NCBI GenBank assembly: GCA_947367255.1
Contig: CANBCZ010000009.1
Location: 1-64,000 of the forward strand
Origin: an uncultured Alistipes sp.
GTDB lineage: Bacteria > Bacteroidota > Bacteroidia > Bacteroidales > Rikenellaceae
Length of the DNA: 64,000 nt
Direction of reading: 5' to 3'
The notes beneath the pieces are model-generated. The model searched no databases and was not told the origin of the DNA. It saw nothing but the letters and a program-made list of their open reading frames with translations. Shown here piece after piece: positions 14,869-24,266 of this stretch. Made by a program: the position numbers and the translations under genes. Within the stretch, counting starts at the first letter, position 1. Each line of letters starts with the position of its first letter.

Positions 14869-16989
14869 ATGAAAAAAACACTCTTTACACTTATGTCAGT
14901 ATCACTGCTTTTGGCAGGTTGCGGCGATGAGGCTATGCCTACTGTCGTTCTGCCTGAAATTGACACAACAAACCCTCTGCTTGCAGAGTGGGAGACTCCG
15001 CATCAGACACCTCCGTTCGAGCTTATCAAGCTTGAGCACTACAAGCCGGCTTTCCAGACAGCTATCGCTGTATCTCGTGCCGAGGTAGATGCTATCGTAA
15101 ACAACCCTGCAAAGCCTACATTTGCAAACACTATTCTCGCACTCGAGAAGCAGGGCGAGCTGCTCAACCGCATTGGTGGCATATTCTTCAACCTCAACGA
15201 GGCTGATACATCAGAGCAGTTGCAGGCTATCGCTATCGAGATTCAGCCTGAGCTCACAGCACTGAGCAACGACATCTCGCTCAACCCTGAACTCTTCAAG
15301 CGCGTGAAGTATGTATATGAGCATCCGGGACTCTTCCTCTCAAAGGAGGACAAGCAGCTGCTCGAGAAGAGCTACAAGGGCTTTGTTCGTGGTGGTGCTA
15401 ACCTCTCTGAGGAGGATAAGGAGCTCTACCGTCAGTACACCGGCGAGCTGTCACAGCTTACACTCAAGTTCGGTCAGAACTCACTTGCTGCTACCAACGC
15501 ATTCAGCTACAACATCACCAACCCTAAGCAGGTTGAGGAGTTGCCGGCATTTGTTAAGGAGGGTCTTGCTATGGAGGCTAAGGCTCGTGGTCAGAAGGGT
15601 TGGACAGTGACCCTGAAGGCTCCAAGCTATGTTCCGTTTGTGACCTACTCTTCACAGCGCGCAATCAAGGAGAAGCTCTGGAAGGCTAACAACTCTCGCG
15701 CACTGGGTGGCGAGTTCGACAACTCTGAGAATATCCGCCAGATTACCGCACTGCGCCTCAAGATTGCAAATCTGCTCGGCTATGAGTGCTATGCAGATTA
15801 TGTACTTGACAACCGTATGGCACAGAACACCCCTACAGTTCTCTCATTCCTCGAGGAGCTCCGCGTAGCTACCAAGGAGTATGCAGAGGCTGAAGTTGCC
15901 GAGATTGAGGAGTATGCACACTCTATCGGCTTCGAGGGTAAGCTTATGCCATGGGATATGGGCTACTACAGCGAGAAGTACAAGAACGAGAAGTATGCCG
16001 TAAACGACGAGTTGGTTAAGCCATACCTCAAGCTCGACAATGTTATCGACGCTGTATTTATGCTCGCAAACCGTCTCTACGGTCTTACATTTACCCCTGC
16101 TGAGAATATCTCTGTATATCACCCTGATGTAACTGCATACGAGGTTAAGGACTACGACGGCGAGCACCTTGCAGTACTCTACCTCGACTTCTTCCCACGC
16201 GAGAGCAAGCGCTCAGGTGCTTGGATGACCGAGTTCCGCGGCACAAGCGTAGACAACGGCACCGAGATTCGTCCGCTCGTATCGCTTGTAATGAACTTTA
16301 CAAAGCCTACAGAGAGCACCCCTTCACTGCTTACATTTGACGAGCTGACAACCTTCCTCCACGAGTTCGGTCACTCTCTGCACGGTATGCTTGCAAAGGG
16401 TAAGTACGAGAGCCTCAACGGCACAAGCGTATACCGCGACTTTGTTGAGCTCCCATCACAGATTATGGAGAACTGGGCTTACGAGAAGGAGTACCTCGAC
16501 CTGTGGGCAAAGCACTACCAGACCGGCGAGACTATGCCTGCAGAGCTTATCGAGAAGATTGTCGCTGCAAAGAACTATATGGCAGCATACAGCAATATCC
16601 GCCAGCTCTCATTCGGTCTTACCGATATGGCTTGGCATACACTCAAGGAGCCATATACAGGTTGCGTAGAGGCATTCGAGAAGGCATCTATGGAGTCTAC
16701 AAATGTTGTTCCTGCAATCGAGGGTACAGCTATGGCAGGTGCTTTCGGTCACATCTTCTCTGGTGGTTACGCTGCAGGTTACTACGGTTATAAGTGGGCT
16801 GAGGTGCTCGCTGCAGACGGCTTCTCGCTCTTCCAGCAGAACGGCATCTTCGACTCTAAGACCGCAGCTGCATTCCGCAAGCTGCTCTCATCAGGCGGTC
16901 AGGTTCACCCTATGGACCTCTACGTCGAGTTCCGCGGTCATAAGCCACAGACTCAGGCGCTTATCGACCAGATGGGTCTGAAGAAGTAA
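14869..16989 (+). CDS. Second M3 family zinc metallopeptidase, lipoprotein
   Basis: A 706-residue protein, paralogous to the gene before it: same opening after the signal (PLLAEWETPHQTPPFELIKL versus a similar stretch upstream) and the same zinc motif HEFGHSLHG starting at His498. The signal MKKTLFTLMSVSLLLAGCG has a clear lipobox Cys. The two probably share one transcript and divide peptide substrates. A long hairpin terminator follows the stop. Confidence 0.93.
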   Translation: MKKTLFTLMSVSLLLAGCGDEAMPTVVLPEIDTTNPLLAEWETPHQTPPFELIKLEHYKPAFQTAIAVSRAEVDAIVNNPAKPTFANTILALEKQGELLNRIGGIFFNLNEADTSEQLQAIAIEIQPELTALSNDISLNPELFKRVKYVYEHPGLFLSKEDKQLLEKSYKGFVRGGANLSEEDKELYRQYTGELSQLTLKFGQNSLAATNAFSYNITNPKQVEELPAFVKEGLAMEAKARGQKGWTVTLKAPSYVPFVTYSSQRAIKEKLWKANNSRALGGEFDNSENIRQITALRLKIANLLGYECYADYVLDNRMAQNTPTVLSFLEELRVATKEYAEAEVAEIEEYAHSIGFEGKLMPWDMGYYSEKYKNEKYAVNDELVKPYLKLDNVIDAVFMLANRLYGLTFTPAENISVYHPDVTAYEVKDYDGEHLAVLYLDFFPRESKRSGAWMTEFRGTSVDNGTEIRPLVSLVMNFTKPTESTPSLLTFDELTTFLHEFGHSLHGMLAKGKYESLNGTSVYRDFVELPSQIMENWAYEKEYLDLWAKHYQTGETMPAELIEKIVAAKNYMAAYSNIRQLSFGLTDMAWHTLKEPYTGCVEAFEKASMESTNVVPAIEGTAMAGAFGHIFSGGYAAGYYGYKWAEVLAADGFSLFQQNGIFDSKTAAAFRKLLSSGGQVHPMDLYVEFRGHKPQTQALIDQMGLKK

Positions 16990-17028
16990 CATTTGCTGTT
17001 ACGGATTTAGGATAGCCTATGGCTATTC

Positions 17029-17083
17029 AATAAAAGAGAAATTGCCCCATTCAAGCACACTTGAGGGGCATTTCTCTTTTATT
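17029..17083 (+). terminator. Terminator of the M3 peptidase pair
   Basis: AATAAAAGAGAAATTGCCCC at 17029-17048 pairs with GGGGCATTTCTCTTTTATT ending at 17083, with a further CAAG/CTTG inside. A strong, symmetric hairpin with A/T flanks able to end transcription from both sides. Confidence 0.8.
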
Positions 17084-17318
17084 GTGCTATCTATGATAGC
17101 GTTCCTAAATTCGAAAAACTACAGTTTCTAATACTTTACAATTATATTTACATATCCCCCAAACCCCCTTTTGAAAAAAGGGGGCTTAGTCGCAAAACAA
17201 GTTTTGCTCCGTGTCACTCTAATTAAGCGGGTTTAACGGCTACGCAGTACAAACCAAATTTGCACTACTACACCTCTTTGCACTCATTTGTCGTCAAAAG
17301 GTAGTAAAAGTTACGCCC
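17084..17318. other. Gene-free stretch with small palindromes
   Basis: No coding frame is seen. It holds CCCCCTTTT-GAAA-AAAGGGGG near 17163-17184 and GCAAAAC-AA-GTTTTGC just after it, then AT-rich sequence and a TCGTCAAAAGG unit near 17291, like the tandem units before element A. It leads into structured element B. Confidence 0.5.
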
Positions 17319-17445
17319 AATTTGTTGTCAAAACGTGTTAGAGATGGTGCATCGTGAAATATCCCCGGATGGGTTGTACTAAGACGTACTACCCATTCGG
17401 GGATATGAGGGATGTGCCATATATGACACGTTTTCACAACAAATT
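17319..17445. repeat. Structured 3'-end element, copy B (after mqnC)
   Basis: Left arm AATTTGTTGTCAAAACGTGT; right arm is its complement with one change, ending at 17445. The core hairpin 17359-17406 has about 21 paired positions: ATATCCCCGGATGGGT, a T-T mismatch, GTAC, loop TAAGAC, GTAC. The right arm encodes the last codons and TGA stop of mqnC. Confidence 0.8.
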
Positions 17446-18525
17446 ATATAGTTGGTCGCGGAGGCGGGGAACAAATCCCGCCTCTCGAATAGCCTTTTGA
17501 ATACCCTCCTTATCGAAACGGTTATCGGCGCCGGCGGAGCTGACTACATTCTCCTCGATCATTATGGAACCGAAGTCGTTGGCGCCGCTATGGAGGGCGA
17601 GCTGTGCGGTCTGCTTGCCGACGGTGAGCCACGATGCCTGAATGTTACGGATATTATTCAGAACAAGGCGGGCGGTGGCGATTATGCGGATATACTCAAG
17701 AGGCGAGAAGTGCGAGACGACACCTCGTTTTTCGAGCTGCGTACCTGAAGAGCAGAATATCCACGGGATAAAGGCGGTAAAGCCGTAGTTTCCCTCGGGG
17801 ACTTGAGATTGCAGGTCGCGCAGGCGGATAAGGTGCTCTACCCTCTCCTGTGGGGTCTCGACATGTCCGTACATCATTGTTGCGGTGGTCGGGATATTCA
17901 TACAGTGTGCCTGATGCATAACCTCTATCCACTGCTCGACGCTCGGCTTTGCGGGGGATATAATCTTTCTTACGCGTGGCACAAGAATCTCGGCACCTGC
18001 ACCGGGCAGAGAGTCAAGACCTGCCGCCACAAGGCGTTCGAGGGTTGTCTGTGTAGAGATACCGCTAATCTTTGCAATATGAGCCACTTCCGGTGCGCCC
18101 AAAGCGTTGAGTCTGAGTGTCGGATAGCGGCGTTTGAGCTCACGGAAGAGCTCCTCGTAGAACTCTATGCCGAGTTTCGGGTGCATACCGCCCTGCAGAA
18201 GGAGCTGATTGCCACCAAGGACCATCATCGCATCGGTCTTTTGGCAGTACTCCTCGATAGTTGTTATAAAGTGTTTCTCGGTCTGGTGCGGCTTGCAGTG
18301 GAAGTTGCAAAAGAGGCAGCCCGAGGTGCATACATTTGTGGTATTGATATTACGGTCTATCTGCCAAGTGACAACGCTCGGGTCGGGGACCATCTTCTGT
18401 CGCAAAAGGTCCGCCTCAGCAGCCAGCTGCTCGAGGGGTGCGGTGCTATAGAGCAGCCACGCCTCCTCTTGTGAGAGCGGTTCGCCACTATGAGCCTTAC
18501 GGAAAATATCGTTCAGAGAGAGCAT
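17434..18525 (-). CDS. mqnC: Cyclic dehypoxanthinyl futalosine synthase (radical SAM)
   Basis: A 363-residue radical SAM enzyme of menaquinone synthesis through futalosine. The [4Fe-4S] motif is CTSGCLFC (CX3CX2C) in INTTNVCTSGCLFCNFH. MqnC-type stretches follow: GGNQLLLQGGMHP, GAEILVPRVRKIISPAK, TTATMMYGHVETPQER and ANDFGSIMIEENVVSSAG; these favour MqnC over MqnE. A longer frame to 18639 runs into rnr; the ATG at 18525, one base after the rnr stop, is preferred. The C-terminal codons lie in structured element B. Confidence 0.92.
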   Translation of the reverse strand: MLSLNDIFRKAHSGEPLSQEEAWLLYSTAPLEQLAAEADLLRQKMVPDPSVVTWQIDRNINTTNVCTSGCLFCNFHCKPHQTEKHFITTIEEYCQKTDAMMVLGGNQLLLQGGMHPKLGIEFYEELFRELKRRYPTLRLNALGAPEVAHIAKISGISTQTTLERLVAAGLDSLPGAGAEILVPRVRKIISPAKPSVEQWIEVMHQAHCMNIPTTATMMYGHVETPQERVEHLIRLRDLQSQVPEGNYGFTAFIPWIFCSSGTQLEKRGVVSHFSPLEYIRIIATARLVLNNIRNIQASWLTVGKQTAQLALHSGANDFGSIMIEENVVSSAGADNRFDKEGIQKAIREAGFVPRLRDQLYNLL

Positions 18526-18526
18526 A

Positions 18527-20725
18527 CTATCTTCTGCGTTTTTTGACCTTTTCGTTAAATGTAATTGTCGGCTCCTCGATAGTCTCGCCATCGACCTCGG
18601 TAAAGGTAAAGTCGAGCATACGACGGCGCAAATCGGCACTCTTGACCTTCACTCGCACCTTATCGCCGAGGGTGAAGACATTGCCTGTAGAGTGTCCGTA
18701 GACCTCATAACGAGCCTCGTCAAAGCGGTAGTAGTCGCCCACAATATCGCGCATAGCGACCATACCCTCGACAATAGAGTTCTCGAGCTCCACGAAGATT
18801 CCCCACTCCGACATACCCGAGATATGACCGTCGAACTCCTGACCGACCTTGTCAGCCATAAACTCGACCATCTTATATTTAATAGAGGCGCGCTCAGCCT
18901 CGGCAGCCACCACCTCACGCTCGGAAGAGTGCTCACACAGAGCCTCCAGAGCGTCACGGTCGGCACTCTTTCCGCCATCAAGATAGCGCTGCAGCAGTCG
19001 GTGCACCATCATATCGGGATAGCGACGAATTGGCGAAGTGAAGTGGGTATAGTATGGGAATGCAAGTCCGTAGTGACCGATATTTGCTGTGGTATAGACC
19101 GCCTTTGCCATAGAGCGGATAGCAAGCAGACCGACCACATTCTCCTCAGCCTTGCCGCGAATATCGGACATCAGCTGATTGAGCTCCTTTGCCACTGCAA
19201 GACCCTTCTGTGCCTTGAAGAGGTGACCGAAGCGGAGGATAAATGTGCGGAAACGCTCGAACTTCTCGCTATTAGGCTCGTCGTGCACACGGAAGACCAT
19301 AGTTCTCGGTTTGCCGTTACGCTTTGCGCAGAATGTTGCCACGCGGCGGTTGGCGAGCAGCATAAACTCCTCGATAAGCTGATTTGCCTCCTTCTGCACC
19401 TTGAAGTAGACACCTGTAGGCTTACCAGTCTCGTCAAGGTGAAACTTCGCCTCACGACGATTGAAGGCGATGGCACCTTTGCGGTAACGATCCTTACGCA
19501 GACCCTGCGCCAGACGATGAAGGGTAAGAATCTCCTCCTTCATATCGCCCTCACCACTCTCGATAATCTGCTGCGCCTCTTCGTAGGTAAATCGACGGTT
19601 AGAGTAGATTACCGTACGACCGAACCACTCGCTTACAATCTTGAGCTTCTCATCAATGACAAAGACCGCCGAGAAGCATAGTTTCTCCTCATTCGGGCGC
19701 AGCGAGCAGAGCTCGTTCGAGAGGCGCTCGGGGAGCATCGGGATTGTTCTATCGACAAGATATACCGAAGTTCCGCGCTCCACAGCCTCATCGTCTATAA
19801 CACTGCCCGGACGGACATAGTGGGTAACATCGGCAATATGTACACCTACCTCCCACTGCCCGTTGCCGAGCGACTTTACAGAGAGTGCATCGTCAAAGTC
19901 CTTCGCATCGGCAGGATCGATAGTAAGGGTCGGCACATCGCGCATATCGCGACGCTCAGCATAGTCCTTTGCCGTAATTGTACCATCAATCTCGGCAGCA
20001 GCCTTTTCAACACTCTCCTCGAACTTATAAGGCAGGTCGTACTCGAGAAGTATTGCGTGCATCTCGGCATCATTATCACCCGTAGTACCGAGTATATCTA
20101 CAAGTTCGCCAATAGGCATCTGGTCGCCCTCGTACCACTGGGCAATACGCACAGCAACCTTGTCGCCCGTCTTTACCTTCGGGTACTTCTTACGCGAAAG
20201 GTATATATCCACAGGCATTCGGCGAGAGTCGGGAGCAACGACAATAGCACTCTTCGACACCACCTCGGCAACGCCGGCATAGCAACGGTCGCTGCGCTCG
20301 ATAATCTTTGTAATCTCACCCTCGAGTGCACCTGTGCGCGCCGTATGGGTTACGACAAACTCCACCTTATCGCCATTAAGGGCGTGCTTGGAGTTGCGCG
20401 AATGGATAAATACATCCGATGGTAACTCTTCGGTCGAGACATAGAGATTGCCATTATTACTCATATCGGCAATACCCTGATAGTGAGGCAATTTACTCTT
20501 TGACAGATGATAATTTCCGCGACCCTCGCACTCGATATATCCCTGCTCGAGCAGTGTATCGAGAATACTCTTGGTCATATCTCTGCCGACCTTATCCGCA
20601 CCGCCTGACGCTGCAGCAAGACCCTTGAGGGTAAACTTGCGCTCCGGCTGCTCGCGGAACATACCTACGATAAAGCTTGCGCGGTCACTTAATGACTCGC
20701 GTCTGTTTTTTCCTTTTCGTGCCAT
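18527..20725 (-). CDS. rnr: Ribonuclease R
   Basis: A 732-residue 3'-5' exoribonuclease of the RNase II/R family. An N-terminal winged-helix/cold-shock region precedes the RNB domain, where LTIDPADAKDFDDALSV holds the acidic metal-binding cluster and HFTSPIRRYPDMMVHRLLQR is the conserved RNB signature. An S1 domain follows (FDGHISGMSEWGIFVELENS) and a basic tail (KKRRR). It degrades structured RNA, including defective tRNA and rRNA. It sits directly upstream of mqnC and 7 bp after the M20 gene. Confidence 0.96.
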   Translation of the reverse strand: MARKGKNRRESLSDRASFIVGMFREQPERKFTLKGLAAASGGADKVGRDMTKSILDTLLEQGYIECEGRGNYHLSKSKLPHYQGIADMSNNGNLYVSTEELPSDVFIHSRNSKHALNGDKVEFVVTHTARTGALEGEITKIIERSDRCYAGVAEVVSKSAIVVAPDSRRMPVDIYLSRKKYPKVKTGDKVAVRIAQWYEGDQMPIGELVDILGTTGDNDAEMHAILLEYDLPYKFEESVEKAAAEIDGTITAKDYAERRDMRDVPTLTIDPADAKDFDDALSVKSLGNGQWEVGVHIADVTHYVRPGSVIDDEAVERGTSVYLVDRTIPMLPERLSNELCSLRPNEEKLCFSAVFVIDEKLKIVSEWFGRTVIYSNRRFTYEEAQQIIESGEGDMKEEILTLHRLAQGLRKDRYRKGAIAFNRREAKFHLDETGKPTGVYFKVQKEANQLIEEFMLLANRRVATFCAKRNGKPRTMVFRVHDEPNSEKFERFRTFILRFGHLFKAQKGLAVAKELNQLMSDIRGKAEENVVGLLAIRSMAKAVYTTANIGHYGLAFPYYTHFTSPIRRYPDMMVHRLLQRYLDGGKSADRDALEALCEHSSEREVVAAEAERASIKYKMVEFMADKVGQEFDGHISGMSEWGIFVELENSIVEGMVAMRDIVGDYYRFDEARYEVYGHSTGNVFTLGDKVRVKVKSADLRRRMLDFTFTEVDGETIEEPTITFNEKVKKRRR

Positions 20726-20732
20726 AACTCAC

Positions 20733-21827
20733 CTATTTAACCTTTACTGCCAACTCAGTCATCAGTTCTATACCCACAGCTATTGCCCTCTCGTCAGGAG
20801 CGAATGTAGATGTGTGGCTACGACCTGCCGCAGCACCGACACCCAAGCGGTAAAAGACTGATGGATAGCAAGTTGTATAAAATCCGAAATCTTCAGCCGT
20901 ATATCGTCTTGCAAGCTCCACAACCTCAAATTTCTCGGCTGCAATACCTCGCACAAGGTCTGTCAGCACACCGTCGTTGATAACGCTCGGGTAGCCGTGA
21001 CCGACAACAACCTCGGTAGTGGTTCCGAAGTGTCTGTCCACATCTGCAGCCACTGCCTCAACCTCTGCCCAGATACTCTCGCGCAGCTGCTGATCAAAGG
21101 TACGCATCGTGCCCTCCATATAGACTGTGTCTGGGATAATATTAGTTGCGCCATCGGCAACAACCTTGCCTATAGAGAGCACCAAATCACTATCGTTCAG
21201 ACAATTAACTCTTGTGACAATATTTGCCGCAGCGGCGACAGTATCGTCAATTTTGTCGCGCATAGCTCCGTGACCACCACGACCGCGAACATAAAATCTG
21301 AGTTCATCGTTCGATGCCATAAACGGACCCTCGCACACGCCAATCTGTCCAACCTCAAGGGTGCTGTCGGTGTGATTTCCGATAACCGCCACCACATCGT
21401 AGCCGTCAAATGGTCGCTCGGCAAGCACCATCGATGCACCACCCGGAGTGCACTCCTCGCCCGGCTGAAAGAGTCCGAAAATTGTACCCTCAAAGTTGCG
21501 CTCTGCATTCAACTTCTGCAACGCGCCAAAGAGTACTGCGGCGTGCATATCGTGACCGCAGGCGTGCATAACGCCCTCATTCTCAGAGGCGTACTCCAGT
21601 CCTGTACTCTCCGTAATAGGCAGTGCATCTATATCTGCACGCAGTACAACGGCACGCTTTGTATCTCCACGACCCTCAAGCACAGCCAGCACACCCGTCT
21701 GCGCAATGCGACGACAAGCGATACCCTCTCCGGCAAGAGCGCTCTCGATAAACTCCGCCGTACAATGCTCTGCAAAGGAGAGCTCTGGGTGACGATGTAA
21801 CTCTCTACGAAACTCTATCGGACTCAT
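20733..21827 (-). CDS. M20 family amidohydrolase
   Basis: A 364-residue metal-dependent amidohydrolase of the M20D/indole-acetyl-amino-acid hydrolase type. Motifs in order: RRELHRHPELSFAEH, VVLRADIDALPITE, HACGHDMHAAVLFGAL with metal-binding Cys/His, FQPGEECTPGGASMV, and a late HTSTFAPDE. Such enzymes remove acyl groups from amino acids or hydrolyse small amides. No signal peptide, so cytoplasmic. It overlaps the glutaminyl cyclase gene by 4 bp. Confidence 0.88.
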   Translation of the reverse strand: MSPIEFRRELHRHPELSFAEHCTAEFIESALAGEGIACRRIAQTGVLAVLEGRGDTKRAVVLRADIDALPITESTGLEYASENEGVMHACGHDMHAAVLFGALQKLNAERNFEGTIFGLFQPGEECTPGGASMVLAERPFDGYDVVAVIGNHTDSTLEVGQIGVCEGPFMASNDELRFYVRGRGGHGAMRDKIDDTVAAAANIVTRVNCLNDSDLVLSIGKVVADGATNIIPDTVYMEGTMRTFDQQLRESIWAEVEAVAADVDRHFGTTTEVVVGHGYPSVINDGVLTDLVRGIAAEKFEVVELARRYTAEDFGFYTTCYPSVFYRLGVGAAAGRSHTSTFAPDERAIAVGIELMTELAVKVK

Positions 21828-22609
21828 AACAATCTGATTTCAAACATTTTACTCCAATTCTTACCCGTAACGAATATACGACCTGTCTTACTGTCGTAGG
21901 CGATGCCGTTAAGCACATCGGTAGTTACGGTACGCTCACTATCGGGCAGTATACCCTCAAGGTTTATAAACTTCTCGACCACGCCGCTCTCGGGGTTGAT
22001 AATTACTATCTGATCGAGCGTATATACATTTGCCCAAATCTTGCCGTCAATCCACTCCAACTCATTCAGATAAGGGAGCGACGAGCCGTTGCAGATGACC
22101 CCTATTCGGCGCTTAACCTCAAGAGTTTTAGGGTCGAGAACGCGAATATCTGGAGTGCCGTCGGACATATAGAGCCACTCTCCGTCGGTTGTAAGACCCC
22201 AACCCTCGCCCTTGTAGTGTTTCTGCTCCAACTTTTTGAGGGTTTTGCTGTCGTAGATATGCATCACCCCATTCTGCCAAGTGAGCTGGTAAATCCTACC
22301 CCCCAGCAGAGTTATTCCCTCGCCGAAGTGCGCCTTCGGGAGTGTTGCAACGACGGTAGTTTTACCTGTAGACATATCTGTATACTGCAGTCGAGAGGTG
22401 CCGTACTCGCCGGTACCCTCCCACATCACTCCATCGACAAACTGCAGACCCTGCGTATAGGCATCCGTCTGGTGGCTGAAGCTATTAACAACCTCAATAT
22501 CTACCAATTGCGGTGCGACAACAACGGGTTGGCTCTTGGTTTTCGACCTTGCGCCACCGCACGAAACAACCATTATACAGGCTGCAAGAGTATAAAATAT
22601 CGCCTTCAT
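21824..22609 (-). CDS. Glutaminyl-peptide cyclotransferase (plant-type), lipoprotein
   Basis: A 261-residue lipoprotein. The signal is MKAIFYTLAACIMVVSCGG with the lipobox Cys at about residue 17. The mature part is a five-bladed propeller typical of the plant/bacterial glutamine cyclase family: SFSHQTDAYTQGLQF, EGTGEYGTSRLQ, LTWQNGVMHIYD, YMSDGTPDIRVLDP, LNELEWIDGKIWANVY and LNGIAYDSKTGRIFVTGK. It turns N-terminal Gln of exported proteins into pyroglutamate, a common Bacteroidota envelope modification. An upstream TTG at 22618 falls in the -7 box, so ATG 22609 is the start. First gene of the QC-M20-rnr-mqnC run. Confidence 0.92.
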   Translation of the reverse strand: MKAIFYTLAACIMVVSCGGARSKTKSQPVVVAPQLVDIEVVNSFSHQTDAYTQGLQFVDGVMWEGTGEYGTSRLQYTDMSTGKTTVVATLPKAHFGEGITLLGGRIYQLTWQNGVMHIYDSKTLKKLEQKHYKGEGWGLTTDGEWLYMSDGTPDIRVLDPKTLEVKRRIGVICNGSSLPYLNELEWIDGKIWANVYTLDQIVIINPESGVVEKFINLEGILPDSERTVTTDVLNGIAYDSKTGRIFVTGKNWSKMFEIRLL

Positions 22610-22615
22610 ATAGTG

Positions 22616-22623
22616 CAAAGGTA
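22616..22623 (-). promoter_or_regulatory. -7 box of the glutaminyl cyclase operon
   Basis: Minus-strand TACCTTTG, a perfect TAnnTTTG. Six bases separate it from the ATG, so the transcript has almost no leader. Confidence 0.7.
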
Positions 22624-22665
22624 CGAAATATTAGTCGAAGTTATGTAAAATCAGAAAAAAATTTG

Positions 22666-22673
22666 TATCTTTG
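22666..22673 (+). promoter_or_regulatory. tig: -7 box of tig
   Basis: TATCTTTG, perfect consensus, 46 bases before the trigger factor ATG. Divergent from the glutaminyl cyclase promoter. Confidence 0.7.
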
Positions 22674-22719
22674 CGCGCTACTTTGGCATAGGAAATTAGA
22701 CAATTAAAGATATACAACT

Positions 22720-24045
22720 ATGGAAATTACAAGAGTACAGAAGGAGCAGGGCGTATCACTGCTCAAGGTTGTAGTTGGCGAGGCTGACTACAAGGAGGCA
22801 GTAGAGAAGATGCTGCACGACTACAAGCGCAAGGCTAACATCCCTGGTTTCCGTCCGGGTATGGTACCTATGGGCATCGTTCGCAAGATGTATGGCAAGG
22901 GTATTGTTGCCGAGCAGTCTTACCGCACCGCTTCAAACGCAGTGTTCGAGTATCTGCAGAAGGAGCAGATCGACTACATCGGCGATGTTATTCCTGCAGA
23001 GGAGCAGGGCGCTTTCGACTTTGACAACAACACCGAGTTCGAGTTTATGTTCGAGATTGGTGAGGCTCCAAAGTACGATGTTACCCTCTCTACAAAGGAT
23101 AAGCTTGTTTACAACAAGATCAAGATCAGCAAGGAGATGCACAAAAACTTCCTTGACAACTTCCTCCGCCGCTTCGGTAAGCTCGTAGAGGTTGATAAGG
23201 TTAAGAAGGATGAGGCACTGACCGTAACCCTCGACAACGGCGAGCTCCGCGTAGAGGACGCTTACGTTGGTCTTATCTCTATGTCTGACGAGGAGCGCAA
23301 GCCTTGGATTGGCAAGAAGGTTGGTTACAAGACCACTATCAATATCAACGAGATGTACTCTTCTCCTGCACAGCGCGCAGCTATGCTCCACGTAAAGGAG
23401 GAGGAGCTTGCATCTATCAAGCCTGAGTTCGAGCTCGAGATCACTATGATCCGCCAGTTCGCTAACCCTGAGATCAACGAGGAGTTCTTCAAGACTGCAT
23501 TCCCTGAGGGTAATGTAACTGACAAGGAGGGTCTTGACGCATATATCGACGCTCAGATCGAGGGCGAGATGGTTCGTGAGTGCGACTATATGTTCGCTGC
23601 AACCGTTCGTAACTTTATGCTCGAGAAGGCTAACCTTGCAATGCCTACCGAGTTCCTCAAGCGCTGGCTCTACACCATCAACGAGGGTAAGTTCACTATG
23701 GAGGATATCGAGAAGGACTTCGACGGCTTTATCAAGATGTTCTCTTGGAACTACATCCAGCGTCAGATTATCACTGCCGAGCAGATTACCGTAACCGAGG
23801 AGGAGGCTACTGCAGAGGCTAAGGATCTCGCTGCTATGCAGTTTGCTCAGTACGGTATGCCTAACGCACCGGAGGAGATGGTTGCTTCCTTCGCAAAGAA
23901 CATTCTCGAGAACAAGGAGCAGAAGAACCACATCTACGAGAAGCTCTACGAGCAGAAGGTTATCGCCTCTATCCGCTCTAAGGTAAAGGTTACCGAGAAG
24001 GCTGTATCTGCAGACGAGTTTGCCGAGATCGCTCGCAACTTGTAA
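22720..24045 (+). CDS. tig: Trigger factor
   Basis: A 441-residue ribosome-associated chaperone. The N-terminal ribosome-binding loop is visible as KANIPGFRPGMVPMGIVRKM (the GFRxGxxP signature). The central peptidyl-prolyl isomerase domain is degenerate, as is common in Bacteroidota; the C-terminal part is helical and highly acidic (EEATAEAKDLAAMQFAQYG). It acts at the ribosome exit tunnel and is followed by clpP and clpX, the classical tig-clpP-clpX order. A hairpin terminator and a repeat lie between tig and clpP, so the protease genes are probably separately controlled. Confidence 0.95.
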   Translation: MEITRVQKEQGVSLLKVVVGEADYKEAVEKMLHDYKRKANIPGFRPGMVPMGIVRKMYGKGIVAEQSYRTASNAVFEYLQKEQIDYIGDVIPAEEQGAFDFDNNTEFEFMFEIGEAPKYDVTLSTKDKLVYNKIKISKEMHKNFLDNFLRRFGKLVEVDKVKKDEALTVTLDNGELRVEDAYVGLISMSDEERKPWIGKKVGYKTTININEMYSSPAQRAAMLHVKEEELASIKPEFELEITMIRQFANPEINEEFFKTAFPEGNVTDKEGLDAYIDAQIEGEMVRECDYMFAATVRNFMLEKANLAMPTEFLKRWLYTINEGKFTMEDIEKDFDGFIKMFSWNYIQRQIITAEQITVTEEEATAEAKDLAAMQFAQYGMPNAPEEMVASFAKNILENKEQKNHIYEKLYEQKVIASIRSKVKVTEKAVSADEFAEIARNL

Positions 24046-24067
24046 TTGTAGACAAATCTATACAACA

Positions 24068-24104
24068 AGACTCTGCGAGGAACGATTCCTGCAGGGTCTT
24101 TTTT
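24068..24104 (+). terminator. Rho-independent terminator of tig
   Basis: AGACTCTGC...AGGAA-CGA-TTCCT...GCAGGGTCT with a six-T run at 24099-24104. Confidence 0.8.
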
Positions 24105-24144
24105 GTCAAAAAACATCCCCAAGTCAAGGGAATGGATAAAAAGA

Positions 24145-24240
24145 TGAAGTTCAAGGCTTGCGAAGTGTGAGAAACCGGAGTTTACTAAGGTAAATGAGTA
24201 TTTCGAGCACGAGTATAACGCAGAAATTCGCTTTTTTGCC
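24145..24240. repeat. Second repeat family, copy 1 (between tig and clpP)
   Basis: Shares an ordered set of blocks with 53372-53494: TTGCGAAG, GA-AAACCG, AG...ACT-AGG, ATTT-GAGC and TAACGCAG. The central stem here is GTTTAC/GTAAAT. Bases outside the blocks differ. Confidence 0.65.
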
Positions 24241-24266
24241 ATTTCCCAAACACAAAGAATACGACA

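Noticed and set aside
17163..17184. CCCCCTTTT...AAAAGGGGG hairpin as a terminator
   Set aside because: It lies 170 bp past the M3 pair, after a better terminator at 17029-17083, and serves no nearby gene; it is more likely a small palindromic repeat.
18692..19681. 329-codon open frame on the plus strand
   Set aside because: It is antisense to rnr, whose RNB and S1 motifs are clear. The frame lacks any known motif and is rich in Leu, His and Thr, typical of a shadow of a GAG-rich gene.
22933..23931. 332-codon open frame on the minus strand
   Set aside because: Antisense to trigger factor; composition is Leu/Val-rich and no motif is seen.
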